NCBI GenBank assembly: GCA_948602995.1
Contig: CAPEBR010000017.1
Location: 15,011-79,010 of the forward strand
Source: an uncultured Dorea sp.
GTDB taxonomy: Bacteria; Bacillota; Clostridia; Lachnospirales; Lachnospiraceae
Length of the DNA: 64,000 bases
Direction of reading: 5' to 3'
Below the pieces are notes generated by a model that did no database searches, had not been told where the DNA came from, and was given only the letters and a program-made list of their open reading frames with translations. Of this stretch, positions 7,546-16,423 are shown piece after piece. Positions within the stretch are counted from its first letter, which is position 1; every line of letters begins with the position of its first letter. Both the position numbers and the translations under genes were made by a program.

Positions 7546-9054
7546 ATGGTAGATAAGAAAGAAAATACCGTCTTATCGATACGTGGCATGAGTAAGTCCT
7601 TTGGCAGGAACCGGGTTCTGGATCATATTAACCTGGATGTGAAGCGCGGAACAGTTATGGGTCTTATGGGTGAAAATGGCGCTGGAAAGTCAACTATGAT
7701 GAAGTGTCTTTTCGGTACGTATCAGAAAGACGAAGGAACGATTCTTCTCGGTGGCAGGGAAGTCAGCTTTTCCGGACCGAAGGACGCCCTTGAGAACGGG
7801 ATTGCAATGGTGCACCAGGAGTTAAACCAGTGCCTGGACAGAAATGTAATTGATAACCTGTTCCTTGGACGCTATCCGCGTAATTCTATGGGAATAATCG
7901 ATGAAGGAAGAATGAAAAAAGAAGCCTCAGAGCTTTTTAGAAAGCTGGGAATGACGGTGAACTTGACACAGTCTATGAGAAATATGTCTGTGTCACAGAG
8001 GCAGATGTGTGAGATAGCCAAGGCAATATCTTATAATTCTGAGGTGATCGTATTAGATGAGCCAACCTCATCCCTTACGGTGCAGGAAGTAGAAAAGCTG
8101 TTTCAGATGATGAGGATGTTGAAGGAGCAGGGGATTGCCTTGATTTATATCTCACATAAGATGGATGAGATCTTTGAGATCTGTGACGAGATTTCGGTTT
8201 TGCGGGATGGAAATCTGGTTATGACAAAGAGCGCAGATGATACGGATATGAATGAATTGATTGCCGCCATGGTAGGACGTTCCCTGGAAAACAGGTTTCC
8301 GCCTGTTGATAATGTGCCGAAGGATACCATTCTGTCCGTCCGGCATTTGTCCACTAAGTTTGCACCGTATCTGCAGGATATTTCCTTTGATGTTAAGGAA
8401 GGAGAGATTTTCGGGCTATATGGTCTTGTGGGCGCAGGACGGACAGAACTCTTAGAGACGATCTTCGGCGTGAGAACCAGGGCGTCCGGGCATGTATATT
8501 TTAATGGGCGGCGTATGAATTTCAATAGCGCGAAGGAGGCCATGGATCACGGATTTGCCATGATTACGGAAGAGAGAAAGGCCAACGGCCTGTTTCTTAA
8601 GGGAGATCTTACTTTTAACACAACGATTGCAAATCTGCAGCAGTATAAATCAGGAATTGCCCTTTCTGATTCGAAGATGGTGAAGGCAACGGCTGACGAG
8701 ATCAAGATTATGCATACAAAGTGCATGGGACCGGACGACATGATTTCAAGCCTTTCCGGAGGAAACCAACAGAAGGTCATTTTCGGAAAATGGCTGGAAC
8801 GGGGACCGCAGATCTTTATGATGGATGAGCCAACGAGAGGAATTGATGTAGGGGCCAAATATGAGATCTATGAGCTGATTATTAATATGGCAAAGCAGGG
8901 AAAGACAGTGATCGTTGTCTCTTCGGAGATGCCGGAGATCCTCGGAATCACAAACCGTATCGGCGTTATGTCAAATGGGCGGCTTTCCGGAATTGTGAAT
9001 ACGAAAGACACAGATCAGGAAGAGCTGTTAAGGCTCAGTGCGAAATATCTATAG
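7546..9054 (+). CDS. mglA: Galactose/methyl galactoside ABC transporter ATP-binding protein
   Basis: A 502-residue double-ATPase of the sugar importer class (MglA, RbsA, XylG). The first domain has Walker A GENGAGKST (42-50), signature MSVSQRQM and Walker B VIVLDEPTS. The second has the degenerate P-loop GLVGAGRTE, signature SLSGGNQQK and FMMDEPTRGID, the usual asymmetry of this class. It powers uptake of the sugar delivered by MglB through MglC at the cytoplasmic face. GGAGTAAAGAATA precedes the ATG. The mglC start follows the stop within about 20 bases. Confidence 0.95.
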   Translation: MVDKKENTVLSIRGMSKSFGRNRVLDHINLDVKRGTVMGLMGENGAGKSTMMKCLFGTYQKDEGTILLGGREVSFSGPKDALENGIAMVHQELNQCLDRNVIDNLFLGRYPRNSMGIIDEGRMKKEASELFRKLGMTVNLTQSMRNMSVSQRQMCEIAKAISYNSEVIVLDEPTSSLTVQEVEKLFQMMRMLKEQGIALIYISHKMDEIFEICDEISVLRDGNLVMTKSADDTDMNELIAAMVGRSLENRFPPVDNVPKDTILSVRHLSTKFAPYLQDISFDVKEGEIFGLYGLVGAGRTELLETIFGVRTRASGHVYFNGRRMNFNSAKEAMDHGFAMITEERKANGLFLKGDLTFNTTIANLQQYKSGIALSDSKMVKATADEIKIMHTKCMGPDDMISSLSGGNQQKVIFGKWLERGPQIFMMDEPTRGIDVGAKYEIYELIINMAKQGKTVIVVSSEMPEILGITNRIGVMSNGRLSGIVNTKDTDQEELLRLSAKYL

Positions 9055-9072
9055 ATGAGGGAGATGAAGAAT

Positions 9073-10728
9073 ATGGCGAATGGAAACAGTAAGATTCTTA
9101 CGGCGGAGCAGGAGAGAAAACTCCGGGAGCCGGTTGAGGAATATGTGGGCAGACTCCAGGAGGAGATTGACAATCTGAGGGCAGATGGGACGGATAAGGT
9201 TCTCTCTCTTCAAAATCAGATTGACGCAGCGAAAAGGGACCGGGCTCTTACAAAGGCAGAGCGGGAGGCAAGAATTGCTAAGGCGAATACAGAGCTTGAA
9301 AAGGCAAAGGCAGTGGAAGCAAAGAACAAGGGAGAAGTGGAAAAGCTGATTGCCGACGCCGAAGGCTATATAAAAGCGCATTATGACCAGGAATATTACC
9401 AGCCGGTGAAGGAAAGCTGCGACCTGGAAAGGGCAGCCGCAAAGGAGAATTATAAGAAAAAGATTGCAGAGCTGGCGAAGGAGCATCAGGGGACGATTTC
9501 CAAACTTTCAGACCACCAGGAGATTAAGGAAGAAAAATATGTCTATAAGAATCGGCAGTTTGAAGCAAAGATGGAATTCGAAAAGGAACTCCAGCAGATC
9601 AAAGACAGAAGGCATGCGGCCTATACGTACAAATATCATCTGATTGATCTGCTCCGGATGTCAAAATTCAGTTTTATGGAGGCAAGGGCTCAGAAGTGGG
9701 AAAATTATAAATATACTTTCAACCGCAGAAGCTTCCTCCTGCAGAACGGATTGTATATTGCCATCATACTAATTTTTATTGCATTGTGTATTATTACGCC
9801 GATTGTAAAAAACGCACCGCTGCTTACATATAATAATGTTCTGAATATTCTGCAGCAGGCATCTCCGCGTATGTTCCTTGCACTTGGGGTGGCTGGGCTG
9901 ATTCTCCTTACGGGTACGGATCTTTCCATCGGGCGTATGATCGGGATGGGCATGACGGCAGCGACGATTATTATGCACCAGGGCATTAACACAGGAGGAG
10001 TTTTTGGACATATTTTTGATTTTACAGGCATGTCCATCGGGGTGAGGATTATACTTGCTCTGGTAGTCTGTGTGATTTTATGTACATTTTTTACAACGAT
10101 AGCAGGATTTTTCACTGCAAAGTTCAAGATGCACCCGTTTATTTCTACTATGGCAAATATGCTGGTCATCTTCGGTCTTGTTACCTATGCAACAAAGGGG
10201 GTATCTTTTGGAGCTATTGAGCCGACAATTCCGAATATTATTATCCCGAAGATTAACGGATTTCCGACTATTATTTTGTGGGCGGCAGCGGCGATTGCCA
10301 TTGTGTGGTTTATCTGGAATAAGACGACATTTGGAAAAAATCTGTATGCAGTGGGTGGTAATCCGGAAGCGGCGTCAGTTTCAGGTATTTCCGTATTTGC
10401 CGTGACGGTAGGCGCATTTGTCCTTGCCGGTATTCTATATGGATTTGGCGCATGGCTCGAATGCGCAAGAATGGTCGGTTCTGGATCAGCAGCATATGGG
10501 CAGGGCTGGGAGATGGACGCAATTGCTGCCTGCGTAGTCGGCGGCGTGTCCTTTACTGGTGGTATTGGTAAGATTTCCGGCGTGGTAGTCGGTGTGTGCA
10601 TTTTTACTGCTTTAACCTATTCGCTGACAATACTGGGAATTGATACAAACCTGCAGTTTGTATTCTCTGGTATTATTATACTGGTAGCAGTAACACTTGA
10701 CTGCCTGAAGTATGTGCAGAAGAAATAA
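9073..10728 (+). CDS. mglC: Galactose ABC transporter permease MglC with long N-terminal coiled coil
   Basis: I set the start at 9073 because GAGGGAG ends about 9 bases before it; another ATG touches the mglA stop at 9055. About 551 residues, against about 336 for E. coli MglC. Residues 1 to about 215 are highly charged, with heptad-like stretches (EQERKLREPVEEY, TKAEREARIAKANTELEKAKA), so a cytoplasmic coiled coil is likely. The permease begins near NRRSFLLQNGLYIAIILIF and has the family's GTDLSIGRMIGMGM loop, GGNPEAASVSGI coupling segment and about 8-10 membrane helices. It forms the sugar channel with MglA. The role of the extension is unknown. Confidence 0.92.
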   Translation: MANGNSKILTAEQERKLREPVEEYVGRLQEEIDNLRADGTDKVLSLQNQIDAAKRDRALTKAEREARIAKANTELEKAKAVEAKNKGEVEKLIADAEGYIKAHYDQEYYQPVKESCDLERAAAKENYKKKIAELAKEHQGTISKLSDHQEIKEEKYVYKNRQFEAKMEFEKELQQIKDRRHAAYTYKYHLIDLLRMSKFSFMEARAQKWENYKYTFNRRSFLLQNGLYIAIILIFIALCIITPIVKNAPLLTYNNVLNILQQASPRMFLALGVAGLILLTGTDLSIGRMIGMGMTAATIIMHQGINTGGVFGHIFDFTGMSIGVRIILALVVCVILCTFFTTIAGFFTAKFKMHPFISTMANMLVIFGLVTYATKGVSFGAIEPTIPNIIIPKINGFPTIILWAAAAIAIVWFIWNKTTFGKNLYAVGGNPEAASVSGISVFAVTVGAFVLAGILYGFGAWLECARMVGSGSAAYGQGWEMDAIAACVVGGVSFTGGIGKISGVVVGVCIFTALTYSLTILGIDTNLQFVFSGIIILVAVTLDCLKYVQKK

Positions 10729-10748
10729 CTCCATTATAAAGATTTCAC

Positions 10749-10781
10749 AAAGAGTCAGATAGAATGCTGGCTCTTTTTTGT
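10749..10781 (+). terminator. Terminator of the mglBAC operon
   Basis: AGAGTCAG pairs with CTGGCTCT around 8 bases and is followed by TTTTTTG. Confidence 0.8.
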
Positions 10782-10787
10782 TTGTTT

Positions 10788-10796
10788 TGATATAAT
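10788..10796 (+). promoter_or_regulatory. Extended -10 promoter of the sensor operon
   Basis: TGATATAAT is an extended -10 box about 90 bases before the YesN-type gene. No good -35 is seen. Confidence 0.5.
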
Positions 10797-10884
10797 AATG
10801 ATATGAGACGTTTTGGGGTTGTGGTTTGAGCAGGCACGAGGCAGTCTCTGGATCAGGGAGTCATGCATATAGTGGAGAGAAGTT

Positions 10885-12495
10885 ATGGATAGGTATACAG
10901 TACTTTTGGTGGATGATGAGGAAGACGTCATACAGATTATTATGAGGAAATTGAACTGGGAGGAGATTGGATTTTCCGTTGTCGGGTATGCCTGCAATGG
11001 GATTAAGGCGCTTGAGATGGTGGAGGAGTACCAGCCGGATGTGGTCATGACGGATATCAAGATGCCGTATATGGATGGCATGGAATTGTCACATTATATC
11101 AAAACAGGGTTTCCTGCTACAAAGATCCTGATTTTTACAGGGTTTGATGAGTTTGAATATGCAAGAGAGGCAATTCATCTGGAGGTTGAAGAGTATATTC
11201 TGAAGCCGGTAAATTCCAGGGAGTTGACAGAAGTCTTTACGCAATTAAAGATTAAGCTTGACCAGGAGATCAGCGAAAAGCAGAATGTGGAGATTCTTCA
11301 GAAATATTATATGGAGTCTCTGCCGCTCCTTAGGGCGAATTTTTATTCTATGCTTATAGAGGGAAGAATGAGGGAGCAAGATGCGTTTAAGCTTTTAGCG
11401 GATTATCAGATCTCTTTTTCGGGACCGTATTTCTGCTGCATTGTAATCCATGTATCACTAACCTGTGTTCCGGGGGATATGAGCCCCCTTCTTTTGTCGG
11501 CGTCTGTCCAGAAGCAGGCCGAAGAGCGTTTCGGGGAAAAATGGCGGGCAAAATCATTTCCCTATCTTGGAAATACGGTTCTGATTACACAGCTGAAACT
11601 GGAGAATGAGATATCGGAGCTGACAGATGAGTGTGACCGATTCTGTAAATATGTCCGTCACATTATCGGAGCTGTTGTTACCGTTGGAGTGGGACAGGTA
11701 TGTGAAGAGATTCTCGGGCTTGCCGCCTCATATGCAAGTGCCAGGGAGGCAGTGTCATACAGAGTGATATACGGAGCATCCAGGGCGATTAATATGAAGG
11801 AAATTGTTCCCGGGAAGACGGGAGTTCCCGGTCCGGCAAACGATGAAGATCTATCAGTTCTCTTTAAGATGATCCGGATGGGGTCGGAAAAGGAGGTTAT
11901 AAAGGCGGCAGAGAGGTATCTGAAGCTTACCTTTTCCAGTGCGAGGAGCTTACAGCAATATCATATAGACATTATGGAGTTAATCACTTCGCTGTATCGT
12001 TTCTCGGTGAATAACGAGATCCGCGCAGAGGTTTTTACGTATGATATGAGGGAACTTTACAGGCAGGTTCTAGACATGGATTCTGATGAACTGGAAAGAT
12101 GGCTTACTGACATCAGCCTCTCCCTGTGGGAAGAGTTAAACAGAGAGAGAAACCAGTCTACGGGCTCCTTTGTGTCCAGAGCAAAGGAGTATGTGTTTGG
12201 GAATTACGCAGATGCCGGGCTTTCCCTTGATAAGATCTGCCACGCCCTTGGAGTTTCGAACTCCCACTTTTCTACAGTCTTCAAAAAAAAGACGGGAAAT
12301 TCCTTTGTGGGTTATCTGACGGAATACCGGTTGGAGCAGGCTTCGCGTCTTTTAATAGAGACGAATGAAAAAAGCTATATTATTGCGAAAAAGGTAGGGT
12401 ATACGGATCCGAATTATTTCAGCTATGTGTTTAAACGGCGTTTTGGCGTATCACCCTCCAGGTACAGAACGGAGTATACAGAAGGTGAAGGATAA
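10885..12495 (+). CDS. YesN-type response regulator (receiver + AraC DNA-binding domain)
   Basis: A 536-residue regulator. The receiver domain covers residues 1-120, with acidic pocket D10/D11, phosphate-accepting D57 in VVMTDIKMP and K107 in YILKPVN. A long linker of the DUF4073/YesN type follows, then an AraC-type double helix-turn-helix at about 430-532 (LDKICHALGVSNSHFSTVFKKKTG and YSFRY-like end). It is the likely transcriptional regulator of the mgl genes just upstream, paired with the YesM-type kinase whose gene follows immediately. GGAGAGAAG precedes the ATG. The target is inferred from position. Confidence 0.9.
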   Translation: MDRYTVLLVDDEEDVIQIIMRKLNWEEIGFSVVGYACNGIKALEMVEEYQPDVVMTDIKMPYMDGMELSHYIKTGFPATKILIFTGFDEFEYAREAIHLEVEEYILKPVNSRELTEVFTQLKIKLDQEISEKQNVEILQKYYMESLPLLRANFYSMLIEGRMREQDAFKLLADYQISFSGPYFCCIVIHVSLTCVPGDMSPLLLSASVQKQAEERFGEKWRAKSFPYLGNTVLITQLKLENEISELTDECDRFCKYVRHIIGAVVTVGVGQVCEEILGLAASYASAREAVSYRVIYGASRAINMKEIVPGKTGVPGPANDEDLSVLFKMIRMGSEKEVIKAAERYLKLTFSSARSLQQYHIDIMELITSLYRFSVNNEIRAEVFTYDMRELYRQVLDMDSDELERWLTDISLSLWEELNRERNQSTGSFVSRAKEYVFGNYADAGLSLDKICHALGVSNSHFSTVFKKKTGNSFVGYLTEYRLEQASRLLIETNEKSYIIAKKVGYTDPNYFSYVFKRRFGVSPSRYRTEYTEGEG

Positions 12496-12499
12496 GCAT

Positions 12500-14347
12500 T
12501 TGATACAGAGGTGTCTGAAATACTGGAAAAGGTTAAAACCAAGTGGAATGCAGACGATGATAATGGTTGTTTTTTCGGCAATCTCTGTCTCGATCATGCT
12601 GATACTTGGGGTTGTTATGTATTTCCGCTTTTCAGCGACATCCCAACAGGAGATGATTCAGGCAACGCAGAAGCTGATGGAACAGACGGGAGAAAATATG
12701 GAAGATTACCTCATGAATATGCGTCAGGTTTCGGATGCAGCCTATTATAATGTAATTAAAGAAAATGATTTTTCGGAGCATGGTAATGATATCCAGCAGG
12801 GACTCAGTCTGCTCTATGAGGCAAACAGAGAACGGTTAAGGACGATTGCCCTGTACAATAAGTATGGGAGTCTGATAGGAGCGGAACCGATTGCTACGCA
12901 GAAAGAGGATCCGAATGTTACAAGGCAGGGATGGTATCAGCAGGCAATGTCGGAGATGGAAAATATGCACTTTTCTACGCCTCACATTCAGAATCTTTTT
13001 GAGGATGATACCTTCCGGTATTATTGGGTGATTTCCTTAAGCCGTGTGGTGGAACTTACAGACAAAGGGATTTCCCAACTGGGGGTTCTTCTGGTAGACA
13101 TGGATTATGCTGGTATATCCCGGATGATGACGAAGATTAATGCACAGAATAACGGACAGTATTACTACCTCTGCGACAGCAACGGAGAGATTATTTACCA
13201 TACGCAGCAGATTCAGATCAGTGATGGTATTATGAGCGAAAACAGTGAAAAGGCAGCATCTTACAGAGACGGGGTATATGATGAGGTCTTTGAAGGTGAG
13301 CGGCGAAAAGTGATCGTAAATACAATCAGTTACACAGGATGGAGGCTGGTGGGGGTCATTCCGAATTCCGCATTTACCCATGGTATGTTTAATATCCGGT
13401 ATTTTATTGTGCTGCTGATTCTTTTAATGGCGATGATGCTGGGGGCGGTCAGCCAGATTGTTTCAGCCAGGATTTCCAGGCCGCTGCTGAAGCTTAATGA
13501 GTCAGTTCTGGAATATGAGGCTGGAGAGAAACCGGAGATTTACGTTGGCGGCCCCATGGAGATCCGTTATCTCGGAGATTCCATACAGCGGTCTTATGAG
13601 CAGATTGACAGTTTGATGCGAAAAATTGTCATGGAGCAGACAGAAAGAAGAAAGAGTGAGCTTGATGCACTGCAGAGCCAGATCAATCCCCATTTTCTGT
13701 ATAATGCGCTGGACTCAATTATCTGGATGGTTGAGGGGGAAAGGAATGATGAGGCGGTATTTATGATCTCCCAGCTGGCGAAGCTTTTTCGAATCAGTCT
13801 CGCCAAAGGGCGTACGGTGATTACTGTGGAGGAAGAGCTGCAGCATGCCCGAAGTTACATGAATATTCAGAAAATCCGGTATAAGGACTGCTTCTCTTTT
13901 ATCATGGATGTTGACCCGGAAATTTATTCTCTGTCTACGGTAAAATTAATCCTGCAGCCGATTCTTGAAAATGCGATTAACTATGGGCTCCATGGTGCGG
14001 ATGATTGTGGGGAGATAAAACTGACTGGGAGAAGAGTAGAAGGAGGGGCGCTCCTTGCGGTATCTGATAATGGAATCGGGATGTCCGAGGAAGAGGTCCG
14101 ATGTCTTCTGACAGACGATAACCGGATCCATAAGCATGGATCGGGAGTGGGACTTGTGAATGTCAATAACCGGATCAGGATATTTTTCGGGGATGAATAT
14201 GGACTGAAGATTGAGAGTGAGCCAGATGAGGGGACGACGGTATTTGTCTGCATTCCGGCAATTCCTTATACAGAGGAGAGCAGAAAGGTTCTTGAAGCAG
14301 GACATACCTTTGGCAGACAGGAAAGGAAGACTGACGGGGAAATATAG
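12500..14347 (+). CDS. YesM-type sensor histidine kinase
   Basis: I favour the TTG at 12500, which has GAAGG upstream and follows the regulator stop; an ATG at 12425 in the same frame would overlap that gene by 71 bases. About 615 residues: membrane helix near residues 16-43, an extracellular sensor of about 250 residues, a second helix (RYFIVLLILLMAMMLGAV), HAMP-like linker, then the His_kinase block with phospho-histidine in QINPHFLYNALDS and an HATPase with ENAINYG, DNGIGM and GSGVGLVNV. It probably senses sugar, directly or through the binding proteins encoded next, and phosphorylates the YesN-type partner. Confidence 0.88.
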   Translation: MIQRCLKYWKRLKPSGMQTMIMVVFSAISVSIMLILGVVMYFRFSATSQQEMIQATQKLMEQTGENMEDYLMNMRQVSDAAYYNVIKENDFSEHGNDIQQGLSLLYEANRERLRTIALYNKYGSLIGAEPIATQKEDPNVTRQGWYQQAMSEMENMHFSTPHIQNLFEDDTFRYYWVISLSRVVELTDKGISQLGVLLVDMDYAGISRMMTKINAQNNGQYYYLCDSNGEIIYHTQQIQISDGIMSENSEKAASYRDGVYDEVFEGERRKVIVNTISYTGWRLVGVIPNSAFTHGMFNIRYFIVLLILLMAMMLGAVSQIVSARISRPLLKLNESVLEYEAGEKPEIYVGGPMEIRYLGDSIQRSYEQIDSLMRKIVMEQTERRKSELDALQSQINPHFLYNALDSIIWMVEGERNDEAVFMISQLAKLFRISLAKGRTVITVEEELQHARSYMNIQKIRYKDCFSFIMDVDPEIYSLSTVKLILQPILENAINYGLHGADDCGEIKLTGRRVEGGALLAVSDNGIGMSEEEVRCLLTDDNRIHKHGSGVGLVNVNNRIRIFFGDEYGLKIESEPDEGTTVFVCIPAIPYTEESRKVLEAGHTFGRQERKTDGEI

Positions 14348-15325
14348 ATGAAAAACAGTAAAAAAGTATTTGTTCTCATAGAAGTAGTGATGGGCGTCAT
14401 GGTTATTCTTGTGGCAGCTGCTATGCTCCGTGAAAAGAATGGGGAGGAGCGCGGGAAGGTCTCCGTGATTATTCATAATTCGGAAGACAGCCAATGGGTT
14501 TCCTTTAAATATGGGCTTAGAATGGCTGCCCAGGATCATCAGACAGAGGTATTTGTTGTCAGTACGGATGGAATACTCTCAGAGGAAGAGGAAAAAGAAG
14601 CCATAGACAGGGAGATCCAGAATGGGGCGGATGCAGTCATTGTGCAGCCGGTTCCAGGGGCTGATATGAAAAAGATGCTCAAAAACGTACCCCAAAAGGT
14701 CTCGGTGATACTGGTAGAGAGTCAGGCGACAGAAGGAGAAGGCACGTTGGATTTGCCGACTGTAAAGCCGGATAATTTTGCGATTGGAAAGGCGTTGGGG
14801 GAGGAACTGGTAAAAGATTATAATGGCAATCTGAAGGGAAAGACACTGGGAATTATTTCTGAAAACAGAGCTTTTGAAGCGGTGGAAGACAGAGAAGAGG
14901 GATTCCGGTCAGTGGCGGATGCCATGGGAGCCAGAACGGTCTGGGATCTTTCTGACCTGGAACGCGGGGAGGGGGCGGAACATGCCATAGAAAGGCAGGA
15001 GAAAGTAGATTTTGTAATAGCCCTTGATAATTACAGTGTGATATCGGCTGGGAAGGCTGCGGCGAAAAATAATCTGCACGGTGCGCTGGTATACGGGATT
15101 GGGAATTCTACGGAGGCGATATATTACCTTGATACGGGGCGTGCCCGGTCGCTGGTGGTCCCGGATGAGTTTAATGTAGGATATCAAAGCTTTACGGAGG
15201 CGGCGGAAAGTCTTGGGAGCATATTTAAAAAGCCGGAGAACCGGACGGTTTCTTTTACAGTTCTATGGAGGGATAATCTGTTTTCGAGGGAAAATCAGGA
15301 ATTTCTTTTTACAATGAGCCAGTAA
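14348..15325 (+). CDS. Membrane-anchored periplasmic-binding-protein-like sensor protein
   Basis: A 325-residue protein. An uncleaved-looking N-terminal helix (VFVLIEVVMGVMVILVAAAM) without a lipobox cysteine is followed by a type I sugar-binding fold of the Peripla_BP_4 type: VSVIIHNSEDSQWVSFKYGL, NGADAVIVQPV, then the second lobe (GKTLGIISEN, VDFVIALDNYSV). Its ATG follows the kinase stop directly, so it is translationally linked to the kinase. The lack of transporter genes beside it and the membrane anchor suggest a sensor partner for the kinase rather than a transport protein (inference). Confidence 0.75.
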   Translation: MKNSKKVFVLIEVVMGVMVILVAAAMLREKNGEERGKVSVIIHNSEDSQWVSFKYGLRMAAQDHQTEVFVVSTDGILSEEEEKEAIDREIQNGADAVIVQPVPGADMKKMLKNVPQKVSVILVESQATEGEGTLDLPTVKPDNFAIGKALGEELVKDYNGNLKGKTLGIISENRAFEAVEDREEGFRSVADAMGARTVWDLSDLERGEGAEHAIERQEKVDFVIALDNYSVISAGKAAAKNNLHGALVYGIGNSTEAIYYLDTGRARSLVVPDEFNVGYQSFTEAAESLGSIFKKPENRTVSFTVLWRDNLFSRENQEFLFTMSQ

Positions 15326-15366
15326 AAACTAATTTAAAAACTGAGTGAAAAGAGCAGGTGATAAAG

Positions 15367-16407
15367 ATGAGTGGGAAAAAATATTGTCTGCAGGCGTCAT
15401 ATTTGCTCGCAGTCATTATACTTGCTGTATGCATACAGCTTTTATGTGCATGTGGAAAGGAAGAGACAGACAGGGCGGAGATGATCTGTGTAGGAGTGGC
15501 GGTATATAATCAGAGCGACACCTTTCTTGGTGAAATGGTATCCTGTCTGAAAGAGAGCCTTCATGATTACGAAGAAAAAGGAGTTGAGCTGACTATGGTG
15601 CTGAGGGATGCGGCAGGATCCCAGCGGAAGCAGGACGAACAGGTGAAGGAGCTTATAGATGCCGGATGCAATGTTCTCTGTGTGAATCTGGTGGACCGGT
15701 CGACTCCTTCGGATATTATAGATCTTGCGAGAGAGAACGATATTCCGCTTATTTTCTTCAACAGAGAACCGGTAGCTGAGGACATCATGCAGTGGGATCG
15801 GATTTATTATGTTGGCGCACCGGCAGAACAATCTGGTATTATGCAGGGAGAGCTTGCTGCCGCACTGATTCAGTCTAAACCACAGATAGACCGTAATAAG
15901 GATGGGAAGATCCAATATGTAGTACTAGAGGGAGAGCCGGGGCATCAGGATGCTATTATCCGAACGGAAAATGCAGTAGAAGCTTTGCGCAGCAGCGGTA
16001 TTGAACTTGAAAAGTTAAGCAGCGGAATCGCAAACTGGAGCCGTGCTCAGGCGGAAAACAGGATGCTCCAGATGATAAGCCAGCACCAGCACAAAATCGA
16101 ACTTGTTCTGGCAAATAACGATGATATGGCCCTCGGTGCGATTGATGCCTATGACAAATTGAACTATACAGAAACTGCACTTCCTGTATTTTTTGGGATA
16201 GATGGAACCGATACAGGGATGGAGGCGGTTATAGAAAAAAAGCTGTCCGGAACAGTGTATAATGACAAAGAGGGGCAGGCAGAAGCAATAGCGCGGCTTA
16301 TAGCAGCACTCGTTTTGGGGGAAAGAATGGAAGATATTAAATTTGAAAATGAGCGGTATATTTATGTGCCGTACCGCAAAGTCGAGTTGGGGACGGGGGA
16401 TTTTTAA
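15367..16407 (+). CDS. MglB-like galactose-binding lipoprotein, canonical order, REP-derived end
   Basis: The start at 15367 has AGCAGGTGA 8 bases upstream. About 346 residues. The lipobox is LLCAC, then a standard type I sugar-binding protein in normal order: VGVAVYNQSDTF, CVNLVD, IFFNREP, YYVG, calcium loop DRNKDGK, GHQDAIIR, ANW, LANNDDM, FGIDGTD, YNDKEGQ. This is the family order that the upstream mglB product lacks. Being last in the sensor operon, it probably presents sugar to the kinase (inference). The last residues (L-G-T-G-D-F) and the stop codon come from a REP palindrome. Confidence 0.85.
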   Translation: MSGKKYCLQASYLLAVIILAVCIQLLCACGKEETDRAEMICVGVAVYNQSDTFLGEMVSCLKESLHDYEEKGVELTMVLRDAAGSQRKQDEQVKELIDAGCNVLCVNLVDRSTPSDIIDLARENDIPLIFFNREPVAEDIMQWDRIYYVGAPAEQSGIMQGELAAALIQSKPQIDRNKDGKIQYVVLEGEPGHQDAIIRTENAVEALRSSGIELEKLSSGIANWSRAQAENRMLQMISQHQHKIELVLANNDDMALGAIDAYDKLNYTETALPVFFGIDGTDTGMEAVIEKKLSGTVYNDKEGQAEAIARLIAALVLGERMEDIKFENERYIYVPYRKVELGTGDF

Positions 16408-16423
16408 TTTTCCCCCGTCCCCC
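16387..16423. repeat. REP palindrome 2, shared by two convergent genes
   Basis: GGGGACGGGGGA and TCCCCCGTCCCC around TTTTTAATTT. The central TTTTTAA holds the stop of the plus-strand gene (ends 16407) and, read in reverse, that of the minus-strand gene (ends 16404). Confidence 0.9.
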
